Source: Mycobacterium colombiense
GTDB lineage: Bacteria > Actinomycetota > Actinomycetes > Mycobacteriales > Mycobacteriaceae
Assembly: GCF_003284975.1 (NCBI RefSeq)
Contig: NZ_QMEU01000006.1
Location: 1 to 64,000, forward strand
DNA: 64,000 bases
Direction of reading: 5' to 3'
A program made the translations under genes and the position numbers. The notes beneath the pieces were generated by a model. It saw only the letters and a program-made list of their open reading frames with translations. It had not been told where the DNA came from and made no database searches. Positions 8,200 through 16,913 of the stretch are shown here, piece by piece (position 1 is the first letter of the stretch; each line of letters begins with the position of its first letter).

Positions 8200-9672
8200 T
8201 CAGCGCGCCAGGCTCGCCCGTAGTTCACGCTTGAGCACCTTGCCGTAGCTGTTCTTCGGTAACTCGTCGACGAATTCGTAACGCTTGGGCCGTTTGAAGC
8301 GGGCGATGCGCTCCAGTAGATGGGCGTCGAGCGCCGCGGGTTCGACCGCGCCGACGATGAACGCCACCACCACCTCACCCCACTCCTCGTCGGGGGTGCC
8401 AACCACGCACGCCTCGGCGACGCCGGGATGTTCGAGCAGCACCTCCTCGACCTCCCGCGGGTAGATGTTGCTGCCGCCGCTGATCACGACGTCCTTCGAC
8501 CGATCCCGCAGGGTGAGGTAACCGCGCCCATCGAACGAACCCATATCGCCGGTGTAGAGCCAGCCGTCGTTGAGCGCGCCGCGGGTCGCCTCGTCGTTGT
8601 GCCAGTATCCGGACATGACCGCGTCGCCGCGGCAGACGATTTCGCCGATCTCGCCGACGGGCGCCGGGCTGCCGTCGGCGCGCAGCACCGCGACCTCCAT
8701 GCCCGACCGCGCATACCCGACCGATCCCAGGATCGCGTCGTCGTCCGACTCGTGATCGGCGCGGCGCAGTCCGGTGATGGTCATCGGTGATTCGCCCTGC
8801 CCGTAGATCTGCGCGAAGATGGGGCCGAACGCCGTGATCGCCTTGCGCAGGCTTTCGACGTACATGGGTCCGCCGCCGTAGACGATCGTCCGCAGATTGG
8901 CCGGGCGGCCGCGGCCCGTATCGACCAGCCGTTGCACCATCGTCGGCGCCAGGAACGCGCTGGCGCCCGGGTGGTGTGCGCAGAGGGCGAGGAACTCGTC
9001 GGGATCGAATGCGCCCGAGGCGGGCAGGATTTGCCGCGCACCGCGCAGCGTGTACGGCAGGATGTAAAGTCCCGACCCATGCGACATCGGCGCGGCATGC
9101 ACCAGGCTGCAGTTCTCGTCCGGATCGTCGATGTCGGCGAGGTGGGCGACCGTCATCGCCGTGAGGTTGCGGTGCGAGAGCATCGCCCCCTTCGACCGGC
9201 CGGTGGTTCCGCTGGTGTAGAACAGCCACGCCAGCGCCGAGGGGTCCGTGCGCGGCGGCCGCGCCGGGGCGGCGGCGAACCGCCGCGAATAGTCCTCGGA
9301 ATCAAGGATTTCCGTGGGCGCCGCGGTCATCGGGGCGAGCTCGGCACCGATGGCCGACGACGCGAATACCCTTGCGGCGCCGGCGTCCTCGAGGATCTGT
9401 GCCATCTCGCGCGGATGCAGCTTGTAGTTGATCGGGACGACGACACATTCGGCCGCCCAGATCGCGAACATCAGCTCGACGATCTCGGGGCGGTTGTGGG
9501 CCGCGATCGCGACACGAGCGCCCGCGCCGTGCTGCCCGCGGATCGACGCGGCCAGCCGTAACGCCCGGTCCCGCAACTCGATCCAGGTGCACACCCGGCG
9601 TTCCCCGACGTACAGCGCGCCGCGGTCGGGGAACCGGCTCGCGGCCTGGTCGAGCATGGCGAACAGATTCAT
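8200..9672 (-). CDS. Acyl-CoA synthetase (FadD-like AMP-dependent ligase)
   Basis: 490-residue class I adenylate-forming enzyme that activates a carboxylic acid to its CoA thioester through an acyl-AMP. Motifs are [15 protein letters not shown] (P-loop), IYGQGESP (A5), [24 protein letters not shown] (A7/A8) and the C-terminal [13 protein letters not shown] with the catalytic lysine. The open frame extends upstream of 9672, but ATG 9672 begins the family-typical [11 protein letters not shown] and makes an ATGA overlap with the upstream SDR stop, implying translational coupling. Substrate is unknown, presumably a ring-cleavage acid. Confidence 0.87.
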   Translation of the reverse strand: MNLFAMLDQAASRFPDRGALYVGERRVCTWIELRDRALRLAASIRGQHGAGARVAIAAHNRPEIVELMFAIWAAECVVVPINYKLHPREMAQILEDAGAARVFASSAIGAELAPMTAAPTEILDSEDYSRRFAAAPARPPRTDPSALAWLFYTSGTTGRSKGAMLSHRNLTAMTVAHLADIDDPDENCSLVHAAPMSHGSGLYILPYTLRGARQILPASGAFDPDEFLALCAHHPGASAFLAPTMVQRLVDTGRGRPANLRTIVYGGGPMYVESLRKAITAFGPIFAQIYGQGESPMTITGLRRADHESDDDAILGSVGYARSGMEVAVLRADGSPAPVGEIGEIVCRGDAVMSGYWHNDEATRGALNDGWLYTGDMGSFDGRGYLTLRDRSKDVVISGGSNIYPREVEEVLLEHPGVAEACVVGTPDEEWGEVVVAFIVGAVEPAALDAHLLERIARFKRPKRYEFVDELPKNSYGKVLKRELRASLAR

Positions 9673-10442
9673 CGCTCGGTCCACCGCGACGACAGCCCGA
9701 ACTCGGAGAGGTACTTCGTCGAGCTCCAGCCGCCGTCGACGACGATCGTCTGGCCGTTGATGAAACTGCCACCCGGCGAACACAGAAAGGCGACCGTGCT
9801 GGCGATGTCGTCGATGCGGCCCAACCGCTGATGCGGCGTCATCTCGGTGTTGATCTTGCGGAATCGCTCGTCCTCCAAGCGCTTCTCCACCATCGGCGTC
9901 ACCGTCACCCCGGGGGCGACGGCGTTGCAGCGAATGCCGGACGCGCCGTACTGGCAGGCGATGTGGGTGGTCAGCGCGGTCAGGCCGCCCTTGGCGGCCG
10001 AATACGCGCCGCCGCGCAGGCCGCCGACGACGGCGAAGGTCGAGGTGACGTTGATGATCGCCGACCCGGGTCCCATGTGTGGCAACACGTCGCGCGCCAG
10101 CCGAAACGGTGCCCGCAGCATCAAACCCAGGAAGTAGTCCAGGGTTTCGTCGTCGGTCTCGTGCAGCGGCTTGGGGCTACCGACTCCGGCGTTGTTGATC
10201 AGGAAGTCGATGTGGCCCCAGCGGTCGACCGCGAGGTCCACGATGCGGCCCGGCGCGTCGTCATCGGTCAGGTCGACCGCCAGCGTTGCGACGCGATCCG
10301 GATCACCGACCGCCCTTGCCAGTTCGGCCAGCCGACCTTCGTCGCGGCCCGTCCCGAGCACTGCCATGCCCATCTCGGCGAGCTTCGTCGCGCACCCCAA
10401 GCCGATACCGCTGCTTGCTCCCGTGACGATCGCGACCTGCAT
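9669..10442 (-). CDS. SDR family oxidoreductase
   Basis: 257-residue short-chain dehydrogenase/reductase. TGASSGIG at residues 7-14, NNAG, the catalytic serine in VTSTFAV, YSAAK, and the C-terminal [12 protein letters not shown] are all present, typical of 3-oxoacyl/hydroxyacyl-type SDRs. I chose ATG 10442 because GAAGG lies about 9 bases before it. ATG 10451 is in frame but sits directly on that ribosome site. The gene lies between two acyl-CoA ligases and is coupled to the downstream one through an ATGA overlap. Confidence 0.87.
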   Translation of the reverse strand: MQVAIVTGASSGIGLGCATKLAEMGMAVLGTGRDEGRLAELARAVGDPDRVATLAVDLTDDDAPGRIVDLAVDRWGHIDFLINNAGVGSPKPLHETDDETLDYFLGLMLRAPFRLARDVLPHMGPGSAIINVTSTFAVVGGLRGGAYSAAKGGLTALTTHIACQYGASGIRCNAVAPGVTVTPMVEKRLEDERFRKINTEMTPHQRLGRIDDIASTVAFLCSPGGSFINGQTIVVDGGWSSTKYLSEFGLSSRWTER

Positions 10443-10443
10443 C

Positions 10444-12069
10444 TCACCCATCCTTCGTCAATTCCTGCGTTAAGGCCGCCCGGATCCGATGCTTGAGAAC
10501 CTTGCCCGCGTCATTCTTCGGCAGGGCGTCCCAGATCTCGACCTGTTCGGGCGCTTTGAATTTGGCGACGCCCTTGCTCACCAACAGCGCAAGCAAACTC
10601 GCGACATCCGGGGCCGCCACACCGGTGGGAACGATCACCGCACAGGCCCGCTCTCCGGTACGGTCGTCGGGCAGCCCGACGACCGCGATCTCGGCGATGC
10701 CCGGATGGTCGGCGAGCAGGTCCTCGACCTCCTTGGCCGAAATGTTTTCGCCGCTGCGGATGATGACGTCCTTAGCGCGGCCGGTCACCACCAGGTACTC
10801 GTCCTGCGAGCCGGATGAGACCCAGCGTCCGAGATCGCCGGTGCGGAAAAAGCCTGCGTCATCGAAAGACTCGGCGCCGTCCTCGGGATGAAGATAACCC
10901 CGCAGCATCTGCGGGCCGCGCACGCAGATCTCCCCGTCACCGGTGGGCGCGGTCTGGTGGGCGACGAGCTTGATCTCGGCGATGCCGGGCCGGCCGTCGG
11001 TGTCCGCCGCGGCACCGGCCTCGTCGGGCCGGAGAGCGCCGACGGTCGCGACGGGCACTTCCGTGCAGCCGTACACCCGGGTGATCACCGCGCGATCGAA
11101 ATAACCTGCGGCGCGGCGGATCAACGACGGCGACACCGACGCGCCGCCGCAGATGAACACCTTCAGGTCCGGCAGACGGGTGCCGGCGCGCTCGGCGGCC
11201 GACAGCAGCTGCTGCAGAAACGGCGTCGCCCCGGCCATGTGGGTACACCGCTGCGAGTCCATCAGCGTGACCGCCTCCGCGGCGTCCCATCGGTCCATCA
11301 ACACCGCGGTGGTGCCCAGCAGCAGCGGGCATTCGAAAGCGTATATCGAGCCGCCGATGTGCGCGACCGGCGACGGCACCAGGAACGTGTCACCCGGCGC
11401 GATCATCCAATGGTCGCGGATCTGGCAGATCAGCGCGTGCAGCGAGTTATGTGTGTGCAGAACGCCTTTCGGACGACTCGTGGTGCCCGACGTGTAGAGC
11501 ACCATGCGCACGGAGTCGGGATCCAGCGCCGGCAGCGCAGCGGCGCCGGAGGGCGGCCGCTGCAGCAGTGAGCCGTACGATGTGTGCGGACCGGCGTCAC
11601 CGCGCAGCACCACCACCTCCGGCGCGCGGCTCATTGGCCTCGTCACGCGTTCGATCATCGCCGCGTAGTCGTGGCCGCCGTAGCTTTCCGGGACGAAAAG
11701 CAGTGCGGTGCCGGCATCGTCGAGGATGAAGCGCAGGTCGTGGTCGCGCAGCGACGGCAGGATCGGGTTCACCACCATCCCGGCGAGGGTTGCGCCCAAA
11801 TAGATGACCGCGGCCTCGTGCCAGTTCGGCAGCATGAACGACACGACGCTGCCGGTCGGCATGCGCGCCGACAGGGCGACCGCGAGCGCGTTGGCCTGGG
11901 CGTAGAGCGTGGCGCAGTCCACCCGAGTATCGCCGTCCACCAAGGTGATTCGCCGGGGAGAGGCTTGGGCGGCCGCGCGCAGCGCGTCGGCCAGCGTGGT
12001 GTGCACCCATAACCCGCGCCGGTATGCTTGCGAAGCCTGCGCCGTGTCGTGGGGCGCCCGGGCGGTCAC
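10444..12069 (-). CDS. Acyl-CoA synthetase (cyclohexanecarboxylate-CoA-ligase-like)
   Basis: 541-residue adenylate-forming ligase. Motifs: [64 protein letters not shown] and the C-terminal [14 protein letters not shown]. The N-terminal sequence and [12 protein letters not shown] resemble the cyclohexanecarboxylate-CoA ligase/short-to-medium-chain acid group rather than very-long-chain FadDs. GTG at 12069 is 21 bases after the GntR stop. With the second ligase at 8200 the operon can activate two different acids, or one acid at two stages of the route. Confidence 0.86.
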   Translation of the reverse strand: MTARAPHDTAQASQAYRRGLWVHTTLADALRAAAQASPRRITLVDGDTRVDCATLYAQANALAVALSARMPTGSVVSFMLPNWHEAAVIYLGATLAGMVVNPILPSLRDHDLRFILDDAGTALLFVPESYGGHDYAAMIERVTRPMSRAPEVVVLRGDAGPHTSYGSLLQRPPSGAAALPALDPDSVRMVLYTSGTTSRPKGVLHTHNSLHALICQIRDHWMIAPGDTFLVPSPVAHIGGSIYAFECPLLLGTTAVLMDRWDAAEAVTLMDSQRCTHMAGATPFLQQLLSAAERAGTRLPDLKVFICGGASVSPSLIRRAAGYFDRAVITRVYGCTEVPVATVGALRPDEAGAAADTDGRPGIAEIKLVAHQTAPTGDGEICVRGPQMLRGYLHPEDGAESFDDAGFFRTGDLGRWVSSGSQDEYLVVTGRAKDVIIRSGENISAKEVEDLLADHPGIAEIAVVGLPDDRTGERACAVIVPTGVAAPDVASLLALLVSKGVAKFKAPEQVEIWDALPKNDAGKVLKHRIRAALTQELTKDG

Positions 12070-12090
12070 CGCGGCCTCATCCGGGGCGGC

Positions 12091-12831
12091 CTAATCATCC
12101 ACGCGACGCATGGTCATCGCGTACCGAAACCTCGACGACAGGTGGGTGTTGATCGTCACCTGCGCCACCTCACCGTCGGAGGTCGTGTAGGTGCGCCGCA
12201 TCTGCAGCGCGGCCGTCCCCGCTTCCACACCGAGCCCGTCGGCCAGTTCGGGTGACAGCAGGACGGCGGCGATCTCCTGGTGCAACTGGGCGACGCTCAC
12301 GCCGAACAGATCCTCGATCAACGGAAAGATCGGGCCGACGTGGCGCTGCAGCAGCCTGCCGACGGCGGCGAAACTTCGGTTGATGTAGTACTCAGTTCGG
12401 CACATCGGCACCGAGGCACCGTCGGCCTGCCGATAACCGCGCACCGACAACCACTCGGACCCGACCTCGAGGCCGGTGCGAGCGGCGAGCTCGTCATCGA
12501 TCGTCACCATCGCGTTGGATTCGATGGTCAGCTGCGCGCCGGCCGCGAACGCGAGCAGGTCGTCGATCGACATCGCGTCCTGGGCATAGGAACTCGACGC
12601 CGGCCGGGGTACCACCCGGGTGCCCGCCCTCGGCCGGGATGCGACCAGATTGTCCTCGCGCAGCCGGCGCAGTGCCTCGCGGATGGTGTAGCGGCTCACC
12701 GCGAAGCGCTCGCACAGCTGGTGTTCGGTGGGCAATTGCGATCCCACCGGGTAGACGCCGTCGACGATCTCCTTGCGCAGCGTGCGTGCGATCTGGAGGT
12801 AGCGGTGGTCGCCGGCCACGGCCTGGGGCAT
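12091..12831 (-). CDS. GntR family transcriptional regulator (HutC/UTRA type)
   Basis: 246-residue DNA-binding regulator. The N-terminal winged helix-turn-helix covers about residues 10-75 (IARTLRKEIVDGVYPVGSQLPTE, AVSRYTIREALRRL). A C-terminal ligand-sensing UTRA domain follows, with MSIDDLLAF, EWLSVRGYRQADG and VAQVTINTHLSS. It is the second gene of the leftward operon: its ATG overlaps the stop of the SMP-30 gene by one base (TGATG). Position inside the operon and two matching palindromes in the divergent promoter region (14496-14507 and 14592-14603) make it the probable local repressor, relieved by a pathway intermediate. Confidence 0.88.
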   Translation of the reverse strand: MPQAVAGDHRYLQIARTLRKEIVDGVYPVGSQLPTEHQLCERFAVSRYTIREALRRLREDNLVASRPRAGTRVVPRPASSSYAQDAMSIDDLLAFAAGAQLTIESNAMVTIDDELAARTGLEVGSEWLSVRGYRQADGASVPMCRTEYYINRSFAAVGRLLQRHVGPIFPLIEDLFGVSVAQLHQEIAAVLLSPELADGLGVEAGTAALQMRRTYTTSDGEVAQVTINTHLSSRFRYAMTMRRVDD

Positions 12832-14441
12832 CAGGGACCGCCCGGGGTCGGGCGCAAGGCCAGCACGCTGCCGTCGCCGTCCGCCGAGACGTACAGCGTC
12901 CCGTCGCCCGCGGCGGTGATGCCGGCGAACGGGCCCTGCGGCCCGGAGAACGGCGGCATCCCGCGCAGCGGTTTGGGCGTCACACCCGGCGGGGGGCCGA
13001 CCGGCAGACCGGATGCGATGGTGCGCCGCGCGTTGGTGCTCAGATCGAACGCGACCAGCTCCTTAGCGCCGGCGTCGACGACGTAGAGCACGTCTGCGCG
13101 CACCAGAATGCCCTGCGGCCGTTGCAGATCGGCGACGACCATGTCTCGGCTCGACCCGTTCACCCGCACCACCCGCCCGGCTCCGGCCTCCGCCACCAGG
13201 GCGGACCCGTCCGCGTCGATCGCGACGCCTACCGGGTCGCGCAGCCCGGTCGCCAGCACCTCGACGCCGCCGGATTGCCACGACAGCACCCGCCCGGTGC
13301 CCAGCTCGGCGAACACCACGCCGCCCGGGCTCAGGGCCACACCGTAGAGCTGGTCGAAACCGTCTGCCAGCACCTCAGTTTCGTTGGCCTCCGGCCGATA
13401 CCGGCCGACTTGGCCGCCGGAGGTCGTCACGACGAACTCACCGGGCCCGCTCGCCGCAACGCCGCGCAGGAATCCGGGGTATCCGGGGCTGAACAACATC
13501 CCGGCGGTGTGCAGGGACCCGTCGGGCAGGGCGACGTAGAAGTACGTGCCGTCGGCGATGTAGAGCTGTCCGTCGTGGCCCACCGCCAGATCAAGCGGCC
13601 AGTTGAGGCCGCCCGCCAGTACGGATTGTGTTGTGCCGTCCGGCGATATCTCGGTGATCTCGCCGGTGAAGTTGGAAACGAACAACCGATCGCCGACGAA
13701 GGTGCAGTTGTCCAGCCCCGGATTCAGCTGGGCGATCAGGCGCTGTTCGCCGCTGCGCGGATCGATGCGCAGCACCTGTCCGGTTGCCACCTGCGTCGAG
13801 ACGATGTGGCCCTGGGCGTCGAACTTAACCGAATCGGGCAGGCCGAGGCCCGTTGCCACGCATTGCGATTCGCCCCCGTCGGGGTCGACGCGCCAGATTT
13901 CGTTGGCCCCCATCACGGGGAAGTACAGCAGCCCGTCCGGGCCGACCTCCATCGCGTTCGGTGAGGGCACGCTCTCCAAGAGCACCCGTGGCGGCCCGCC
14001 CGCCAGGTCGAATTCCAGCAGCCGTCCGCCTTCACGGCATTCACCGATGAACAACCGGTCCCGGTAAAAGGTGATCCCGTTGGCCGACGGCACGTCGTCG
14101 CGCAGGACGCGCGTTCGGCCGCCGGTGTCGCGCACGCTGACCCGGCCGTCCATCACCTCGGTGGCGTACAGGTTGCCGGCGGCGTCGAACGCGACGTCGT
14201 CGGGCGCCACGATGTCGCCGCCCTTGGGGCTGGCGGTCACCAGTTCCCCGGTGCGGTGGTCCAGCGCGCTGATCTGGCTGCCGGTCACCTGGGCGATGTA
14301 GATGCGACCGTCCGGGCCGGTGCGCAGACCGTTGGCTCCGAACAGCCGGCTGGGCGCGGTGACCCGCTCGAGCTCCCAGCCCTCGGCGACGTCGATGGGA
14401 TGCGCCACTGGGTACCGCGATGGCTGCGTTGAGATGGGCAT
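12831..14441 (-). CDS. SMP-30/NHL-repeat beta-propeller protein (possible lactonase)
   Basis: 536-residue cytoplasmic beta-propeller. Repeated units of the form GPDGxLYxxxVxGxxIxRxDPxG recur through the chain (GLRTGPDGRIYIAQVT, MEVGPDGLLYFPVMGANEIWRVD, VGHDGQLYIADGT, ISAAGDGTLYVSADGDG-like end). Acid residues of the SMP-30/gluconolactonase metal site appear plausible (E in ATEVMDGR and GECREGG, N in PSPNAM, D in GLGLPDSV). It is first in the leftward operon. ATG 14441 follows GGAAGGACC. The next gene overlaps by one base. Because the divergent operon has a Baeyer-Villiger-type enzyme, hydrolysis of a lactone or ester is a reasonable guess, not a demonstrated function. Confidence 0.75.
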   Translation of the reverse strand: MPISTQPSRYPVAHPIDVAEGWELERVTAPSRLFGANGLRTGPDGRIYIAQVTGSQISALDHRTGELVTASPKGGDIVAPDDVAFDAAGNLYATEVMDGRVSVRDTGGRTRVLRDDVPSANGITFYRDRLFIGECREGGRLLEFDLAGGPPRVLLESVPSPNAMEVGPDGLLYFPVMGANEIWRVDPDGGESQCVATGLGLPDSVKFDAQGHIVSTQVATGQVLRIDPRSGEQRLIAQLNPGLDNCTFVGDRLFVSNFTGEITEISPDGTTQSVLAGGLNWPLDLAVGHDGQLYIADGTYFYVALPDGSLHTAGMLFSPGYPGFLRGVAASGPGEFVVTTSGGQVGRYRPEANETEVLADGFDQLYGVALSPGGVVFAELGTGRVLSWQSGGVEVLATGLRDPVGVAIDADGSALVAEAGAGRVVRVNGSSRDMVVADLQRPQGILVRADVLYVVDAGAKELVAFDLSTNARRTIASGLPVGPPPGVTPKPLRGMPPFSGPQGPFAGITAAGDGTLYVSADGDGSVLALRPTPGGP

Positions 14442-14478
14442 GGCTCGCCGAGGTCCTTCCGTCAGCCGTTTGGGCTGG

Positions 14479-14507
14479 ACGCTATCAACTCCTCCTAGTC
14501 CAGACAA
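14479..14507 (-). promoter_or_regulatory. Predicted promoter of the leftward catabolic operon
   Basis: On the minus strand TTGTCT (14507-14502) and TAGCGT (14484-14479) are separated by 17 bases and fit a mycobacterial SigA-type promoter (TTGnnn, TAnnnT). Transcription would start near 14472, about 30 bases before the ATG. The -35 box is half of the operator at 14496-14507. Confidence 0.5.
14496..14507. promoter_or_regulatory. Predicted GntR operator, site 1
   Basis: TAGTCCAGACAA, matching 10 of 12 bases of the perfect palindrome at 14592-14603. It contains GT-N4-AC, the core typical of GntR-family operators. It lies 55 bases from the start codon of the leftward operon and overlaps its predicted -35 box. 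Confidence 0.5.
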
Positions 14508-14591
14508 TAGCCGCCAAAGGGCGGCGAACCGACCTTGACAGCGAAGTCCACCGATCGGAATAGTGTTCTCCAACGGGCAGAATGCGATATC

Positions 14592-14603
14592 TTGTCCGGA
14601 CAA
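14592..14603. promoter_or_regulatory. Predicted GntR operator, site 2
   Basis: Perfect 12-bp palindrome TTGTCCGGACAA with a GT-N4-AC core. It ends 55 bases before the ATG of the rightward operon, mirroring site 1. A TATCTT box (14588-14593) just overlaps it, so bound regulator would cover the -10/start region. Confidence 0.55.
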
Positions 14604-14658
14604 AAAGGATTGATCCCGCCGCGGTGGCGCGACGCCCGGCGGCAGGGGAAAGCAGGTC

Positions 14659-15513
14659 ATGGCCGATCACGGGGATCTCCTAGGACTCGACGGGCGCGTC
14701 GTCGTGGTTTCCGGCGCCGGTGGCGGTGGCATCGGCACGACCGTCACGGCCATGACCGCCCGGGCCGGGGCCACCGTGATCGCGGTGAGCCGGTCGAAGG
14801 AAAACCTCGACGAACACATCACCCCGCTGGCACAGCAGGGCCTGCCCGTGCTGCCCGTCGCCGCCGACGCGTCGACCGACGAGGGCATCGCCGCGGTGCT
14901 CGACCACGCGCGCCGCGCCGAAGGCGAGTTGTACGGGCTGGTCAATGTCGCCGGCGGCGCCGACCCGTCGACGTGGATGCCGTCCACCCGGGTGGCGCGC
15001 GGCGACTGGCGCAAGATCTTCGCCGACAACCTCGAAACGGCCTTCTTCATGAGCCAGGCCGTGGCGGACGAGCTCGTCGCGCAGCACCGGCAGGGATCGA
15101 TCGTGTCGATCTCCTCGGTCAGCGGCATGAACACGGCGCCGTTCCACATCGCCTACGGCACGGCCAAGGCGGCGATCGTGGCGATGACCCGCACGATGGC
15201 ACTCGAGTTGGCGGTGGCGGGCATACGGGTCAACGCCGTCGCGCCCGGCGTCACCGAGACGGCGGCCTCGCGCACGTACGTCGACGAGGATCCCGATCGC
15301 GACCGGCAGGCGATCGCGATGGGCCGCCGCGGTCGGCCCGAAGAGCAGGCCGGCGCCATCCTGTTCCTGCTCTCGAAGATGTCGAGCTACATCACCGGCC
15401 AGACGCTGCTCGTCGACGGCGGGCTGGACCTCAAGTGGAGCCACCTCGGCGCCGACAACACGTCGCTGTTCCTCAAGGACGAATCCTTCCGCGCGGCAAT
15501 CAGGAGGATGTGA
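14659..15513 (+). CDS. SDR family oxidoreductase
   Basis: 284-residue short-chain dehydrogenase opening the rightward catabolic operon. The nucleotide-binding turn is the unusual glycine-rich SGAGGGGIG near residues 18-26. NVAGG replaces NNAG; SISSVSG and YGTAK supply the catalytic Ser, Tyr and Lys, and ITGQTLLVDGGLDL is the C-terminal signature. A longer tail after residue 255 is shared with some ring-hydroxylation-associated SDRs. ATG 14659 follows GGGGAAAG. The stop overlaps the Rieske start by one base (TGATG), showing coupling. It likely dehydrogenates a hydroxylated intermediate. Confidence 0.87.
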   Translation: MADHGDLLGLDGRVVVVSGAGGGGIGTTVTAMTARAGATVIAVSRSKENLDEHITPLAQQGLPVLPVAADASTDEGIAAVLDHARRAEGELYGLVNVAGGADPSTWMPSTRVARGDWRKIFADNLETAFFMSQAVADELVAQHRQGSIVSISSVSGMNTAPFHIAYGTAKAAIVAMTRTMALELAVAGIRVNAVAPGVTETAASRTYVDEDPDRDRQAIAMGRRGRPEEQAGAILFLLSKMSSYITGQTLLVDGGLDLKWSHLGADNTSLFLKDESFRAAIRRM

Positions 15514-16913
15514 TGACCGATCTCGCCAAGGGCGCGAATCCCGAAGCGGCCGAAGAACTCTCGGCACCGATGACCATCGGCGTGGAGGCCTACATCTCCG
15601 AGGATTACGCCCGCGCGGAGCGGGACAAGCTGTGGCGCAAGGTATGGCAGCAGGTGGGCCGGGTCGAGGAGCTGCCCGAGGTCGGTAGCTACTTGACCTA
15701 CGACATCCTCGACGACTCGATCATTGTGGTCCGCACCGGTGCGGCAGAATTCCACGCGCACCACAACGTGTGCATGCATCGCGGCCGCCGGCTGATCGAC
15801 ACCCCCGAGGGCGCCAAGAACGCCTGCGCGCGAACCCGAAAGTCGTTCGTCTGCGGCTTCCACGGCTGGACGTACGGCCTGGACGGCACGTGCACCCATA
15901 TCCGTGAACAGCAGGACTGGCAGGGCACACTCACCGAAGACAACACGCACCTGCGTCCGGTGCGGGTCGACACCTGGGGTGGCTGGTTGTGGATCAACAT
16001 GGACCCCGACTGCGAGCCGCTCGCCGATTTCCTGTTCCCCGCCGCGAAGATCCTCGACCCGTTCGGGCTGGAGAACATGCGCTACAAGTGGCGCAAGTGG
16101 CTCTCGTTCGATTGCAACTGGAAGGTCGCGCTGGAGGCCTTCAACGAGACCTACCACGTCTACACCACCCATCCCGAGTTCAATAAGTTCGGCGAGTTCA
16201 AGGGTTGGGCGAAAGCCCAAGGTAAGCACAGCCACATCGGTTACGACGCGCCCGAGGACATGGAGGCCACCAAGTCCAAGATCCGCCTCGGCATCGGCGC
16301 CGATCCCCGGGTGTCGACCGCGGAGATGCAGGTGTACACGATGGAGGAAACCAACGCCACCACCACCCAGACGCTGGTGAACGCCGCCAAGCGACTGGTC
16401 GACGAGCTGCCCGAGGGGACACCGGCCGACAAGGTCCTCGAGCACTGGCTGGCCGCGGCGCGCCGCGACGACGAGGCTCGCGGCGTGATCTGGCCGACGA
16501 TTCCCGCCGATATCCTCGGGCAGGCCGGCACCGCCTGGCAGATCTTCCCGAACTTCCAGATCGGCCAGGGCCTGACCAGCGCGCTGTGCTACGGCGCGCG
16601 ACCGCACCCCAGCTACAACCCGGACAAGTGCATCTTCGAGGTGTCGGTCTTCGAGCTGTACCCTAAAGGCCAAGAGCCGCAGACGGAATGGGAATACACC
16701 CCGGTCGGTGACCCCAGGTGGCGATCGGTGCTGCCGCAGGACTTCTCCAACATGGCCGCCGTGCAGCAGGGCATGAAGTCTCTAGGCTTCCCCGGCACCA
16801 AGCCCAACCCGTACCGCGAACGCAGCACCGTCAATCTGCACTACCAGTTGTCGAGGTACATGGGCACCGGTGAGCCCCAAGAGCTTTCAGATAAGGAGCG
16901 CCGCCAGGCATGA
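15513..16913 (+). CDS. Rieske [2Fe-2S] ring-hydroxylating oxygenase, alpha subunit
   Basis: 466-residue non-haem iron oxygenase. The Rieske cluster ligands are C-M-H at 87-89 and C-G-F-H at 114-117. The mononuclear iron site is seen in NWKVALEAFNETYHVYTTHPEF (two histidines). ATG 15513 follows AGGAGG and overlaps the SDR stop by one base. The frame is open much further upstream, but that segment is non-coding. No beta subunit, ferredoxin or dedicated reductase gene is adjacent, so it is probably a homomeric (KshA-like or group I) oxygenase using electron carriers encoded elsewhere. Substrate unknown; probably a ring or N/O-alkyl compound. Confidence 0.9.
   Translation: MTDLAKGANPEAAEELSAPMTIGVEAYISEDYARAERDKLWRKVWQQVGRVEELPEVGSYLTYDILDDSIIVVRTGAAEFHAHHNVCMHRGRRLIDTPEGAKNACARTRKSFVCGFHGWTYGLDGTCTHIREQQDWQGTLTEDNTHLRPVRVDTWGGWLWINMDPDCEPLADFLFPAAKILDPFGLENMRYKWRKWLSFDCNWKVALEAFNETYHVYTTHPEFNKFGEFKGWAKAQGKHSHIGYDAPEDMEATKSKIRLGIGADPRVSTAEMQVYTMEETNATTTQTLVNAAKRLVDELPEGTPADKVLEHWLAAARRDDEARGVIWPTIPADILGQAGTAWQIFPNFQIGQGLTSALCYGARPHPSYNPDKCIFEVSVFELYPKGQEPQTEWEYTPVGDPRWRSVLPQDFSNMAAVQQGMKSLGFPGTKPNPYRERSTVNLHYQLSRYMGTGEPQELSDKERRQA

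Noticed and set aside
14535..15512. Extension of the Rieske frame over the upstream SDR gene
   Set aside because: This part is a shadow of the SDR gene; the true start is ATG 15513 with AGGAGG upstream.
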